From Maylandia zebra (taxonomy: Eukaryota > Chordata > Actinopteri > Cichliformes > Cichlidae), in NCBI RefSeq assembly GCF_041146795.1, contig NC_135181.1, positions 255,501-319,500 of the forward strand: DNA of 64,000 nt, read 5' to 3'. The notes under the pieces are model-generated. The model searched no databases, had not been told where the DNA came from, and saw only the letters and a list, made by a program, of their open reading frames with translations. The position numbers were made by a program, and so were the translations under genes. Positions 22,169 through 34,117 of this stretch are shown one piece after another (the first letter of the stretch is position 1; every line of letters starts with the position of its first letter).

Positions 22169-22835
22169 CATGGCGTCTGAAAACTGTCCAAAGAAAGATT
22201 CGTTGTGAATCTCCAACACCATCTAATAGGTTGACAGACAGTTCTTTTGGTGGCCCAAATCTCCAAAGGACTGTGAATGTTATACACCAGCTTGATGGGG
22301 ATGCTTGCAAGGAGACCATGTCTTTGCTCAACCATACTACAGACAACTCTGTGATTTTCCAGAAGATGAAGAAGACCTTTCAGCACCATCAGAGGCTTGT
22401 TAATGACCCAAGCAGAAGCGTTGGCATCCTATCCACTTTTCCAAGATTCTTGGATACAAAAGAACTGGTAAGTTAGAATTTATTTTTTAAAATGGTTGGG
22501 AATTTGGAGCTAGCAGTTGTTTCAAATACAATTTTCTTTGTGTCCTCGGGATTCCCATATGCTTGTTTGCCATTCACCTAGGGACCATTTGTGATCCGAG
22601 GACACCACAAGGGTTACAGGTGAAGCAAGACTTCACTCTCCTGTTCGATGACGACACATCCTCCAGGTTGCTTCAGAAATGGAATACATTCTTCAGGGCA
22701 AATGTCATAAAAGAGGCTAAGAAGCTCACTTCAACACCAGAGTTGCTTCCTTTGGTGTTGTCAGCAGAAGGTCATCCAGAAAATCATCAAGACGATTCTA
22801 CAAGTGAACTTGTTTGGAGTTTTTTTGTATATTAA
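22169..22835 (+). pseudogene. SAMD3-like transposon protein, two exons of a decayed second element
   Basis: Exon 1 (22169-22467) encodes RLKTVQRKIRCESP, then RTVNVIHQL, FQKMKKTFQHHQRL and STFPRFLDTKEL. It ends at a good donor, CTG|GTAAGT. Exon 2 starts after TTACAG at 22620 and continues in frame with VKQDFTLLFDDDTSSRLLQKW, NVIKEAKKLTSTPEL and EGHPENHQDD. These blocks belong to the same protein class as the accessory gene of the 3082-10767 transposon, but to another family with different sequence. The N-terminal PB1-like part is not found upstream. The final exon appears at 29055. Confidence 0.7.
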
Positions 22836-24230
22836 ATGTTAAAGCTGCATTCAGGGGCAAATATTAATTTGTTTCTGTGTTTTCTAACATTTAAATTCAT
22901 ACAATTAAGACTAATTAAATCTTTGTCCACTTTTCTAGTTTTGCTCTTAGAATATAATATCAAGTCAAACAAACCATCTGTTTTTGTTTGTATGTTCATC
23001 CTGAACTAATAATCCTATAGAGTTTTTTCTTCTTGTGAAAAGAAAAATTGATCTACTTTTTGATAACTTTCAACAATAGATCGACGACTCATAAGCAGTG
23101 GCGGAAATCCCCCCTAATATTGGTATGATCCGAGCTCAGGCACTAAGCGACTGAGCGAGGGCGGGGCAGCTGCTACCTGTTGGAGAAACGGAGCCAGGCA
23201 GAGAAAGGAGAGCGGAAGTTCGACCAGGTACCAAAGCAAATCATTCGTACTGTACAAATAATGTAAATATGACGGTGAATCACAAAAGATTGATGTCAAA
23301 CTGATCACTTGACCCATATTACGTTACTTGCTCTTCGAGTGAATCAACAAATGGTGAAATGAAAAGTCGAACAACAACAATGCTGTTTCTTTAGAGAGTC
23401 TTAGCTTACATGTGTGTTTATTTCATATTTTCAGTTGTTTCTCTCCACGGCTAAATAAATCGGTTTCAGTAATGTACCGATATACAAGAATGGACATAAG
23501 GGGCTTCTTTCAAAGAAAAAACTCTGGTAGATGTTATTTTATATATTATGCTTTGTATGTTGTTCAGTATATTTCTATGCAAAACAAGAGGGATTTCAAT
23601 ACACAGCAGTATATTCACAGTTTAAACCAGATATTTACATACACTTTGTGGAAAACACAAGAACATGTACAACATCAATTTAGAGTAAACTTGTTTTGTT
23701 TTGGATAAATAAATATTGAAATATCTTTTGAATTAGTTAAATGTCAGAATAAAGAGAGACAGAGCTTCTATTTTAATCACTTTCATCAAATGTAGGAGTA
23801 CATGTACACTAAGTTTATTGTTAATTAATAAGAAAACTGCAGACGATTCCGTTCTGAGCTGAAGAAGCTGATAGGTTAGTAGAGTCCATGTGAGTAAATT
23901 GGTGGCACAGCTGTGGATGCATATAAGGCAAAACACAGAGCCTGTTTCTGTGACATGGGAACATCCAGAGATGTCAACAAAACAGCAGAAAAAGAACTGT
24001 GGAGCTCCATAAGTGTGGCTCAGTTTGAATACAATTTGGTGCAATTTACAATTAAGAAATACAGACAGTTTCTCTCTTTACTCTTAAAGTTAACAAATAT
24101 GTTTTTATATTTATCTAAAAAATAAACATTTAGTCTAATTTGATGTTACAATTAAAAAAAGTGTTTTTATCTGAAGAGTTTGTAAATATCTGGTTTCAAC
24201 TGTGTATTTGATGATGTTGGTGTTTGACTT
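22836..24230. other. Non-coding, a possible hAT-type terminus and transposase start
   Basis: CAGTGGCGGAAATCCCC near 23097 looks like a hAT end. A frame near 23490 begins MDIRGFFQRKNSG, reminiscent of the N-terminus of some hAT transposases, but it stops soon after. Nothing else is recognised. This may be the remains of one hAT element. Confidence 0.3.
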
Positions 24231-25652
24231 GAGAGAGAGAGAGGAGCAGAGAGAGAGAGAGAGAGGAGCAGAGAGAGAGAGAGAGAGGAGCAGAGAGAGA
24301 GAGGAGCAGAGAGAGAGAGGAGCAGAGAGAGAGAGGAGCAGAGAGAGAGAGCAGAGAGAGAGAGGAGCAGAGAGAGAGAGGAGCAGAGAGAGAGAGGAGC
24401 AGAGAGAGAGAGGAGCAGAGAGAGAGAGCAGAGAGAGAGAGAGAGAGAGAGCAGAGAGAGAGAGAGAGAGAGAGAACAGAGAGAGAGAGAGAGAGAACAG
24501 AGAGAGAGAGAGAGAGAACAGAGAGAGAGAGAGAGAGAGAGGAGCAGAGAGAGAGAGAGAGAGGAGCAGAGAGAGAGAGAGAGAGGAACTGAGAGAGAGA
24601 GAGGAATAGAGAGAGAGAGAGAGAGAGGAACAGAGAGAGAGAGAGAGAGGAGCAGAGAGAGAGAGAGAGAGAGGAGCAGAGAGAGAGAGAGAGAGGAACA
24701 GAGAGAGAGAGAGAGAGAGAGAGGAACAGAGAGAGAGAGAGAGAGGAACAGAGAGCGAGAGAGAGGAACAGAGAGAGAGAGAGAGGAGCAGAGAGAGAGA
24801 GAGGAACAGAGAGAGAGAGAGGAACAGAGAGGGAGAGAGAGGAACAGAGAGAGAGAGAGAGAGAGGAACAGAGAGGGAGAGAGAGAGGAACAGAGAGAGA
24901 GAGAGGAACAGAGAGAGAGAGAGGAACAGAGAGAGAGAGAGGAACAGAGAGAGAGAGAGAGGAGCAGAGAGAGAGAGAGAGGAACAGAGAGAGAGAGAGC
25001 GAGAGAGAGGAACAGAGAGAGAGAGAGGAACAGAGAGAGAGAGAGAGAGAGAGAGAGGAACAGAGAGAGAGAGAGAGAGAGAGAGAGGAACAGAGAGGGA
25101 GAGAGAGGAACAGAGAGAGAGAGAGGAACAGAGAGAGAGAGAGAGGAACAGAGAGAGAGAGAGGAGCAGAGAGAGAGAGAGAGAGGAGCAGAGAGAGAGA
25201 GAGAGAGAGGAGCAGAGAGAGAGAGAGAGGAACAGAGAGAGAGAGAGAGAGAGGAGCAGAGAGAGAGAGAGAGGAGCAGAGAGAGAGGAGCAGAGAGAGA
25301 GGAGCAGAGAGAGAGAGAGGAACAGAGAGAGAGAGAGAGGAACAGAGAGGGAGGGGAACAGAGAGAGAGAGAGGGGAACAGAGAGAGAGAGAGAGAGGAG
25401 CAGAGAGAGAGAGAGAGAGGAGCAGAGAGAGAGAGAGAGGAAGAGAGAGAGAGAGAGAGAGAGGAACAGAGAGAGAGAGAGAGAGAGAGAGGAACAGAGA
25501 AAGAGAGAGAGAGGAACAGAGAAAGAGAGAGGAACAGAGAGAGAGAGAGAGAGGAGCAGAGAGAGAGAGAGGAACAGAGAGAGAGAGAGAGAGGAGCAGA
25601 GAGAGAGAGAGAGGAACAGAGAGAGAGAGAGCGAGAGAGAGAGAGAGAGAGG

Positions 25653-25694
<42 letters not shown>

Positions 25695-26488
25695 CAGAGA
25701 GGGAGAGAGAGGAACAGAGAGAGAGAGAGAGGAGCAGAGAGAGAGAGAGAGAGGAGCAGAGAGAGAGAGAGAGAGGAGCAGAGAGAGAGAGAGGAGCAGA
25801 GAGAGAGAGAGAGAGGAGCAGAGAGAGAGGAGCAGAGAGAGAGAGAGAGAGAGGAACAGAGAGAGAGAGAGGAACAGAGAGAGAGAGAGGAACAGAGAGA
25901 GAGAGAGAGGAGCAGCGAGAGGAACAGAGAGGGAGAGAGAGGAGCAGAGAGAGAGAGAGAGGAGCAGAGAGAGAGGAGCAGAGAGAGAGGAACAGAGAGA
26001 GAGAGAGAGAGGAACAGAGAGAGAGAGAGAGAGGAACAGAGAGAGAGAGAGGAACAGAGAGAGAGAGAGAGGAGCAGAGAGAGAGAGGAGCAGAGAGAGA
26101 GAGGAACAGAGAGAGAGGGGAACAGAGAGAGAGAGAGAGAGGAGCAGAGAGAGAGAGAGAGAGGAACAGAGAGAGAGAGAGAGGAACTGAGAGAGAGAGA
26201 GAGAGAGGAACAGAGAGAGAGAGAGAGAGGAACAGAGAGAGAGAGAGAGAGAGGAACAGAGAGAGAGAGAGAGAGAGAGAGAGGAACAGAGAAAGAGAGG
26301 GAGAGATAGAGGAACAGAGAGAGAGAGAGGAACAGAGAGAGAGAGAGGAACAGAGAGAGAGAGAGGAACAGAGAGAGAGAGAGAGGAACAGAGAGAGAGA
26401 GAGAGGAACAGAGAGCGAGAGAGAGAGGAGCAGAGAGAGAGAGAGAGAGGAACAGAGAGCGAGAGAGAGGAGCAGAGAGAGAGAGAGG

Positions 26489-26524
<36 letters not shown>

Positions 26525-26614
26525 CAGAGAGAGAGGAACAGAGAGAGAGAGAGGAGCAGAGAGAGAGAGAGAGAGGAACAGAGAGCGAGAGAGAGGAGCA
26601 GAGAGAGAGAGAGG

Positions 26615-26654
<40 letters not shown>

Positions 26655-28532
26655 CAGAGAGAGAGAGGAACAGAGAGAGAGAGAGGAGCAGAGAGAGAGA
26701 GAGAGAGGAGCAGAGAGAGAGAGAGGAACAGAGAGAGAGAGAGAGGAGCAGAGAGAGAGAGAGAGAGAGGAGCAGAGAGAGAGGAGCAGAGAGAGAGAGA
26801 GAGAGAGGAACAGAGAGAGAGAGAGGAACAGAGAGAGAGAGAGAGGAGCAGCGAGAGGAACAGAGAGAGAGAGAGAGGAACAGAGAGGGAGAGAGAGGAG
26901 CAGAGAGAGAGAGAGAGGAGCAGAGAGAGAGGAACAGAGAGAGAGAGAGAGAGGAGCAGAGAGAGAGAGAGAGAGAGGAGCAGAGAGAGAGAGAGAGGAA
27001 GAGGAACAGAGAGAGAGAGAGAGAGAGGAACAGAGAGAGAGAGAGAGAGAGAGGAACAGAGAGAGAGAGAGAGGAGCAGAGAGAGAGAGGAACAGAGAGA
27101 GAGAGGAACAGAGAGAGGGAGAGAGAGGAACAGAGAGAGAGAGAGAGAGGAACAGAGAGAGAGCGAGAGGAGCAGAGAGAGAGAGGAACAGAGAGAGAGA
27201 GAGAGAGGAACAGAGAGAGAGAGGAACAGAGAGAGAGAGGAACAGAGAGAGAGAGAGAGAGAGAGAGGAACAGAGAGAGAGAGAGAGGAGCAGAGAGAGA
27301 GAGAGAGAGAGGAACAGAGAGGGAGAGAGAGAGGAACAGAGAGGGAGAGAGAGGAACAGAGAGAGAGAGAGGAACAGAGAGCGAGAGAGAGGAGCAGAGA
27401 GAGAGGAGCAGAGAGAGAGAGGAACAGAGAGAGAGAGGAACAGAGAGAGAGAGGAACAGAGAGAGAGAGAGAGAGGAACAGAGAGAGAGAGAGAGGAGCA
27501 GAGAGAGAGAGGAACAGAGAGAGAGAGAGAGAGGAACAGAGAGAGAGAGAGGGGAGCAGAGAGAGAGGAACAGAGAGAGAGAGGAACAGAGAGAGAGAGA
27601 GAGAGGAGCAGAGAGAGAGGAACTGAGAGAGAGAGAGAGGAACAGAGAGCGAGAGAGAGGAACAGAGAGCGAGAGAGAGGAGCAGAGAGAGAGAGGAGCA
27701 GAGAGAGAGAGGAGCAGAGAGAGAGAGGAACAGAGAGAGAGAGAGAGAGGAACAGAGAGAGAGAGAGAGAGGAACAGAGAGAGAGAGAGAGGAGCAGAGA
27801 GAGAGAGGAACAGAGAGAGAGAGAGATGAACAGAGAGAGAGAGAGAGAGGAGCAGAGAGAGAGAGAGAGGAACAGAGAGAGAAGAACAGAGAGAGAGAGG
27901 AACAGAGAGAGAGAGAGAGGAACAGAGAGAGAAGAACAGAGAGAGAGAGGAACAGAGAGAGAGAGAGAGGAACAGAGAGAGAGAGAGAGAGGAACAGAGA
28001 GAGAGAGAGAGGAACAGAGAGAGAGAGAGAGGAACAGAGAGAGAGAGAGAGAGGAACAGAGAGAGAGAGAGAGGAGCAGAGAGAGAGAGGAACAGAGAGA
28101 GAGAGAGAGAGGAACAGAGAGAGAGAGAGAGAGGAGCAGAGAGAGAGAGAGAGGAACAGAGAGAGAAGAACAGAGAGAGAGAGGAACAGAGAGAGAGAGG
28201 AACAGAGAGAGAGAGAGGGGAGCAGAGAGAGAGAGAGGAACAGAGAGAGAGAGGAGCAGAGAGAGAGAGAGAGGAACAGAGAGAGAGAGAGAGAGAGAGA
28301 GGAACAGAGAGAGGGAGAGAGGAGCAGAGAGAGAGAGGAACAGAGGGAGAGAGGAGCAGAGGGAGAGAGGAGCAGAGAGAGAGAGAGGGGAGCAGAGAGA
28401 GAGAGGAACAGAGAGAGAGAGGGGGGAGCAGAGAGAGAGAGGAACAGAGAGAGAGAGGAGCAGAGAGAGAGAGAGAGGAACAGAGAGAGAGGAACAGAGA
28501 GAGAGGAACAGAGAGAGGGAGAATGAGGACAG
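24231..28532. repeat. 4.3-kb purine-rich minisatellite, units (GA)n-GGAACAG / GGAGCAG
   Basis: The plus strand is almost pure G and A. It is punctuated about every 14-24 bases by GGAACAG or GGAGCAG, with rare variants (GAGAGCGAGAG, GAGAGGGAGAG, AACTGAG, AATAGAG). Units differ by multiples of two bases. Frames stay open through the whole array on the minus strand in three registers (about 1,450-1,480 codons of Ser-Leu-Cys-Pro) because the unit cannot form a stop there. These are artefacts, not genes. A block starting at 26449 recurs at 26575 (126-bp step), and a GCAGCGAGAGGAACAG block at 25912 recurs near 26850, showing higher-order duplication. Confidence 0.95.
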
Positions 28533-28559
28533 AGATGAACAAGAGCAGGTGAGACACAC

Positions 28560-29054
28560 ATGTTAGTCAAATGGTTGTTTACCAACAGTATCACCGTATC
28601 ATGGGCACTCATGTATCTTGCACCTAGTGTTTCTTTTTAGGTTTTTTATTTTTCAAATTCTACATTTATTAAGTTATGCAGGCTTGTTTGCACAACAAGG
28701 CTAAATGCAGGCCTATGATGGTTTTTAGTGCTGCTATCATCTAGTTCTGATTCTGGTTCTGTCTTGGTTAAGTCTTCAGTAGTCCTGATTTTGAACTGTT
28801 GTAGTCCTGTTTTAGTTCTGGATCAGTTCTGGGTCTGGTTGAATTGGGGTTTAGTCCTCGTGTCTTGATACAGCCCCGACATTGTTCTGCCTTGCTGCTT
28901 AATTAAAAAACTAGTTTAAGGTGTCCTGCATATGTGATATATATTTTTCCCTATATGAAGGCATTTTTTTTGGAACAAAAGTCAAAACAGAGCCAATGAA
29001 TCTTTCAGTCCTTTTTTTCTGTATTTGGACATCATTTCTGTGAATGATTTTCAG
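28560..29054. other. Spacer between satellite and SAMD3-like last exon
   Basis: Non-coding. A degenerate CTGGTT/CTGATTCTGG-rich stretch (28740-28860) is the only pattern noted. Confidence 0.35.
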
Positions 29055-29310
29055 TTTCCTTATGTCAACCCCAGTCATGCTGCAGTCTGGAATCAACAAG
29101 GTCAGTGTCAGGCGTCAGAAGAGCAAGATTGACACCTTGTACATCAACATGGATAAGCATCTCATTCCATGCCAGGCGAGCCACTCACTTGGGGCATTTG
29201 ATGAACTTTTCAAAGCACATTTTGTGTTTAATTTGTCCCAAGACAGTATAAATCTGGACTTGTTATTTGCAGTGCAGTGGAAGAAGACATGTCCGTCTTT
29301 TACCAAATAA
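29055..29310 (+). pseudogene. SAMD3-like transposon protein, last exon
   Basis: After an acceptor TGATTTTCAG the frame reads RRQKSKIDTLYINMDKHLIPCQ...SLGAFDELFKAHFVFNLSQD, the characteristic C-terminal block of SAMD3-like transposon proteins. It diverges after that and stops at 29310. It is in the same orientation as the exons at 22169-22835, and the protein blocks are in the right order, so they were probably one gene now separated by the satellite. A polyadenylation signal AATAAA follows at about 29537. Confidence 0.65.
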
Positions 29311-29594
29311 GTTATTTAGTTTTGGTTAAAGATAAGAAAATGTTATGGGAAACAAGTTGTTTACAGAGTGTTTTGATAACCATCTATATGCATTCAGAGT
29401 TGTACATACCAAGGAGGGATGCATAGTGAAAATGTCAGATCTAAAGTTTTATATCGCTTTTGATAAGCAAAGGTCATACATGTTTCAGATTAGACAGAGT
29501 ACATTGTACCTTCATTCACAATTTTTTGAAGACAAAATAAATGTCCTTTTTGGTCAAATTTATTGTGTGCAACGTAATTCTTTTTCAGAATTTA

Positions 29595-29800
29595 ATTTTA
29601 ACACTTAAGTGTAAAAAGCCTGACAGTATAGGGAGTGAAGCCAACACTAACCAGAAGGTTAAAAATTGTATCTCAGTAGAGTCACTTATTAGTGTCTCTA
29701 AAGTGTTATTTTAACTCTATTTTGAAATCTAAAACTCTGGCAGTGTTAAATATTTTAACTTGTTCAAAAATGGTGATTTAACTCTAAAGAGTGTGGAGCT
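29595..29800. repeat. Subterminal AGTGTTA repeats, possible right end of the second CACT-type element
   Basis: AACACTTAAGTGT, AGTGTTATTTTAACTCT, AGTGTTAAATATTTTAACT and TTTAACTCTAAAGAGTG follow one another. Repeated short motifs near the end with GAGTG resemble subterminal repeats of CACT-ended transposons. No matching left end was found, so the border is tentative. Confidence 0.35.
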
Positions 29801-29867
29801 ATATAAACCCTGAAAAAGTGTTGAAAATGACTCTGTGGGAAATAACACTAGTCTTTTTGCTGTGTAG

Positions 29868-30480
29868 TTATCCCTCTGGCCTTATGACACGGTGCTCCAT
29901 CATGCTGGAAAAGGCGTTGATCTTCACCAAACTGGATGGTTGGAAGAAGTTGCTGTTTTGGTGCCATTCTTTATTCATGGCTGGGTTCTTTGCCAAAATT
30001 GTGAGTGAGTCCACTCCCTTGAATGAGAAGCAGGCCCACACATGAATGGTCTCAGGATGTTTTACTGTTGGCATGAGACAGGACTGATGGTAGCGCTCAC
30101 ATTTTCTTCACCGGACAATCCTTTTTCCAGATGCCCCAAACAATGGGAAAGGGGCGTCAAAAGTATTTGCCTCCCTGTGTTCGCAGATGCACTCACACCT
30201 ACCTACTGCCATTCCCGAGCAAGCTCTGCACTGGTGGCACTCCGATCCCGCAGCTGAATCATGTTTAGGAGACGTTCCTGGCCCTTGCTGGACTTTCTTG
30301 TGCACCCTGAAGCAGTCTTAGCAACAACTGCACCTCTTTCCTTGAAGTTCTTGATGATTCAATAAATGGTTCATTTACCTGCAGTCTTAGTAGCAACAAC
30401 ATCCTTGCCTGTGAAGCCCTTTTTATGCAACGCAGTGATGTCTTCTTGCAGGTAACCATGGTTAACAGGAAGAACAATGA
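29868..30480 (-). pseudogene. Tc1-like transposase remnant, truncated and deleted
   Basis: From an ATG at about 30468 the minus strand reads MVTCKKTSL, then in shifting frames an HTH-like KGFTGKDVVATKTAGK, IIKNFKERGAVV and LRDRSATSAELARE. After an internal deletion near 30140 comes MPTVKHPETIHVWACFSFKGVDSLTILAKNPAMNKEW. The last catalytic part is missing, and stops and frameshifts are frequent. Confidence 0.75.
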
Positions 30481-30574
30481 TTTCCGATTGCCGATTCCAG
30501 TCTGCTATTCTAATTCAATCAGCGTGACATAATGATCTCCAGCCTGGGGCTTGTCGACATTCTCACGTGTGTTA

Positions 30575-30750
30575 ACGAGAAGATTATCGAAATGATCTCA
30601 GCAGGTCGTTTTGTGGTATGAAATGCTGATCATGAAATGCAGTGGAAATGGGTTGTTTGGGATTAAGTTCAAAAGAGGGACTTTGCAATTCATCTGATCA
30701 CTCTTCATAACATTCTGGAGTATATGCAAATTGTTGTCATGAAAGCTCAG
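30575..30750 (+). repeat. Tc1-like non-coding terminal fragment
   Basis: GAAATGATCTCAGCAGGTCGTTTTGTGG and TTCATAACATTCTGGAG-type sequence match the non-coding part of a common fish Tc1-like family as I remember it. It is a separate fragment from 29868-30480. Confidence 0.45.
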
Positions 30751-30754
30751 TTAT

Positions 30755-33000
30755 GATAAGACAACGCAGTTGCACTATTGAGCACACGGTCTGGGGCACT
30801 AGAGGTTAAGCTAATACCTTTTACTTGCAACACGTTTTTGTGACAAGTTTTACAACTGCTCAGCCAGTAGTTGCCAATTATTTGCATAGAAACGTGAAAA
30901 ACTGCAGGACATCTTGGCAATGTGCTAACAACCAAACAACACTGTTTTTTTGTTCTGTACATTCTTTGCAAATGATTTCACGCGGGACAGCCAGCAATCC
31001 TCAGGAACCGCTGCCAACCTGTTGGAAAATATATATTTTTCCCTATAGCAACTGCTGCTTGCATCACATGCAACTCTTGAGCAATGCATGCTTGATGACT
31101 CTTTATCTTGAACGCTGATATGTTTCTGTAATCATATAAGAAGAGGAAGAATTTACAGTGCATCTTTCTTTATCTTGGACAGAGCATGTGTTTAATCCCA
31201 TTTTTACTTTGCTTCTTTCTGACACAAAACACAATAGCAGGAAATAGTGACAAGTGATGTGTGCCAATAAATCAGCATTGTGTCTGAACACACCGCTCTA
31301 CTGTTTCCCATCCCATAAATGAAAACAGATGATAAAATGTAATGTCTCGCTTGATTTCCTGCTGGAAGGAGGTGATGATGGGACCTGGACAGCAGCTTTG
31401 GTGTCTCTGCGAGAACATATTGCTCTATTTAACACTTCCCCTGCTTTCCTCAAAAAGACACAATAACAAGGCTTCATACAAGTGAGAGCCCTTTTAAAGC
31501 CAATCAACTGAGGAAAATAGAGAGCAGTTGCTGGTTTCCACAAAAGAGAGACTATGCTTTGAGACTATGCTGTTTTAGGATAACAGTAAAGTAGCAACAA
31601 CAGCGGCTCAATGGCTAGTTTATTTCTAAAAGCTGCGTTCTCATATTTTCTGTCAGCTGTCGTAGGAAGATGGTGCTGCACACAGTTTCACTGTCCAGTA
31701 AACATTACAGAAAACTCCATTTTTGAATCTTAGTTTGGAAAAAGAAAAGGGGGGTATTGAGGATTCATCATTATTCTTGTGCTGACAATGGGCCAAAGGA
31801 CTGTGTGCTATATAAGGAGTTTCTACCAGGGACAAAAACACAGAGAACTCGCTGTCGACCCTCCAGCATGTGAAAGGTTTTTTCATAGATATAACACATG
31901 GATGTAGCTTCCAGATTTTAAAAGTGGGCCCAGTGCTGAAGTGCCTTAGATCTGTAATGTACAGCAGGAGGGTGACTCCTTTAGTTGAAAAAAATGTCAG
32001 ATCGTATAGATATCTCTGGAAAAATGACCCCTCAGCCACCCGATCTATGAGCTGAGTAATGAAGTTCCTGATGAGTTTATTATTTCAATCTGTGGCTCTG
32101 GTCTTATTGAATATAACACGATGTTCTCTTTATGACATGTGGTTCCTATTAGAGTCAAAAGACACGATGAAGCAAGGTAGCAGACCTACACACCCCATGT
32201 AGGTCTACTGCGTACGTACCCTTGCTCAGCTCTCTCAGCCTGAGGCTCCAAGACAGCAGTGGGTCACAGGGGCTACTTCCAGCCCTTAAATACAGTTTAT
32301 TTGGAGATAATGTATCGGAATTTCAGGAGCGGGACCACGCCTCCAAACACGCTCCTTCCGGTTGTCATCTGTATAGGTTCCGCCAGTTCTGCAAACTGTT
32401 CATTCTCGTTTACGTGCCCCACCGTCCCTCCCTCCTTGTTCTCAATTCTTTAACTTCTTCATTTCTATTTAGTCCACGGGGATCTGCCAGGCCCGGGAGC
32501 CGTCGCCAGTCCCCTTCGAGGCCTTCCCCAAACTGCAGCTCAATTCATGTCCCAGCATTCACCTTTACCTATTAAAACACTGTCAAACCTAAAATGAGGA
32601 CGTGGGCCCAGCTAGTGAAAGTCTGTTTTAACAACTTATTTTTATTTCTGGTCTTGTGGTTTGCACCTAATGACCTGTTGTGAGAATTTTGCACCTTAAT
32701 TTAGTGGTGGAAAAATTCATCTTTAAAAAAGAGTGCAAAATTAAGTAAAGGTGTGTCTCTGTTCACCTCAAGTCTATTCATTGTTTGATATTATTACTGG
32801 AAATGAATTTAAATTAGAGATGCACTGAATCAGCTGACTTTCGCAGCTCTTGGTTTGAACTGGTCACCAGTCAGTCAGTCAGTCTACAGCATGACTGCTC
32901 ACGAACCAGTCTGTGGCTGTGTCCGAATTCAGGGGAAGGATGCTTAAACTGCCATATTTGGATACAACGACGTCACAGCAACACGACTAAGGTGCTGCGA
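30755..33000. other. No gene recognised
   Basis: Only short chance frames on both strands; no domain, tRNA or long repeat recognised. Confidence 0.4.
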
Positions 33001-33002
33001 CA

Positions 33003-33060
33003 AATGCGCTTTTCAAGGCACCCAAAGCGCTTTACAATGCCACTATTCGTTAGGCAGCAT
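33003..33060 (-). repeat. SINE tail fragment
   Basis: GCGCTTTTCAAGGCACCCAAAGCGCTTTACAATGCCACTATTC is the inverted 3' tail of the SINE at 15584-15895. Confidence 0.75.
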
Positions 33061-34117
33061 GTGTCTATACAAGGTTCTGGGAATTACTGTCTGGTGTAAA
33101 ACAATATGAGACTTGTGTGAGGTAGTAAAGCTGATCTGAGCTACACTGGAAGATGCGAAGATCATTTTCATAAAAGGTATTCCTGTCCAGTTCTGATGGA
33201 CTTTCTCTAAAGCTCATCACAAAAATCTCCAGCGTGATTAATTCAGGAAATCTCAAGCTAGATACAATATGTAACTGTCAAACAATAACTTTTGGTAGAG
33301 TCAGTATTACAAGAACCAGAGGCTTTCTCCAACAAAAAGGGAAAAAATCTGGAATTAAAACAAAGATGATGTCCATGATGATGATGCTGAAATATTTTTT
33401 GCTTGTTTAACCTGAAAGCATGTGAGATCATCCAAGAGTGCTGGGCCATTTCCTACCATTGAAGCAGTGGATCTACCTTTCTCCTCCTTGCACTGCAGCA
33501 CAGGACATGATTTATGCTGTGCATATTTATCTGTGTAGCTCAGATGGTGAAACACAATATCCTCTCTGCAAGTTTCTCACAGGTCAGTGAGGGCTCGAGA
33601 AGCAAAGCAAGACGCATCCCTACCAGCTGAGACTGGCTGGTTTGAAATTTGGTCCAAATGCTTGAAGCTCAGGACAGGATCACCATGTTCTGCTGCTTTG
33701 TGTGAACATTTTCATGATGTAGTCTACTGCTGGGGATGTTAAATCATTTTTTTCCCAATATTTTTAAGTGGGCTGTTTCCCACTTTGTGGTTTTCTGGTC
33801 TGTCTCATCTTATTTAAAAAAATGTGTTTGTATTTGTTGTCACAGCAGCGCACAAGAGGTGAAAAAAAGACTCATTATTTGTCATATTATGTCACAATAA
33901 TGCCAACAACATACCTCAGACTGTGACAGCAGTGGAAATGGGTTTTCCTCTTTTTTTAAAGAAGTCATTTCCTGTGAGGGCAGCAGTGATGTTCAAGGAG
34001 ATTTCCAGTTTTTGAAACACAACAATTGATTTTAACCAAAATGTCAAAGTGCAGCTTTTGACCAAACACAGTTTTTGTTTGTGGTTACTGTTACCCAGCA
34101 AAACGCATTACTCATAT
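33061..34117. other. No gene recognised
   Basis: Non-coding, moderately AT-rich; nothing identified. Confidence 0.4.

Noticed and set aside
24231-28532. CRISPR-like array of regular spacing
   Set aside because: No unique spacers, variable unit length in 2-bp steps, and a vertebrate context; it is a minisatellite.
27826-28566. Plus-strand Arg/Glu-rich frame of 246 codons
   Set aside because: Same satellite read on the other strand; ends in unique DNA by chance.
24167-28612. Minus-strand frames of about 1,450-1,480 codons
   Set aside because: They are translations of a GA-rich satellite in three registers with 4-5 amino acid types; no gene.
31653-32039. Minus-strand 128-codon frame
   Set aside because: No domain, unusual composition for a gene, no splice or promoter context; chance frame.
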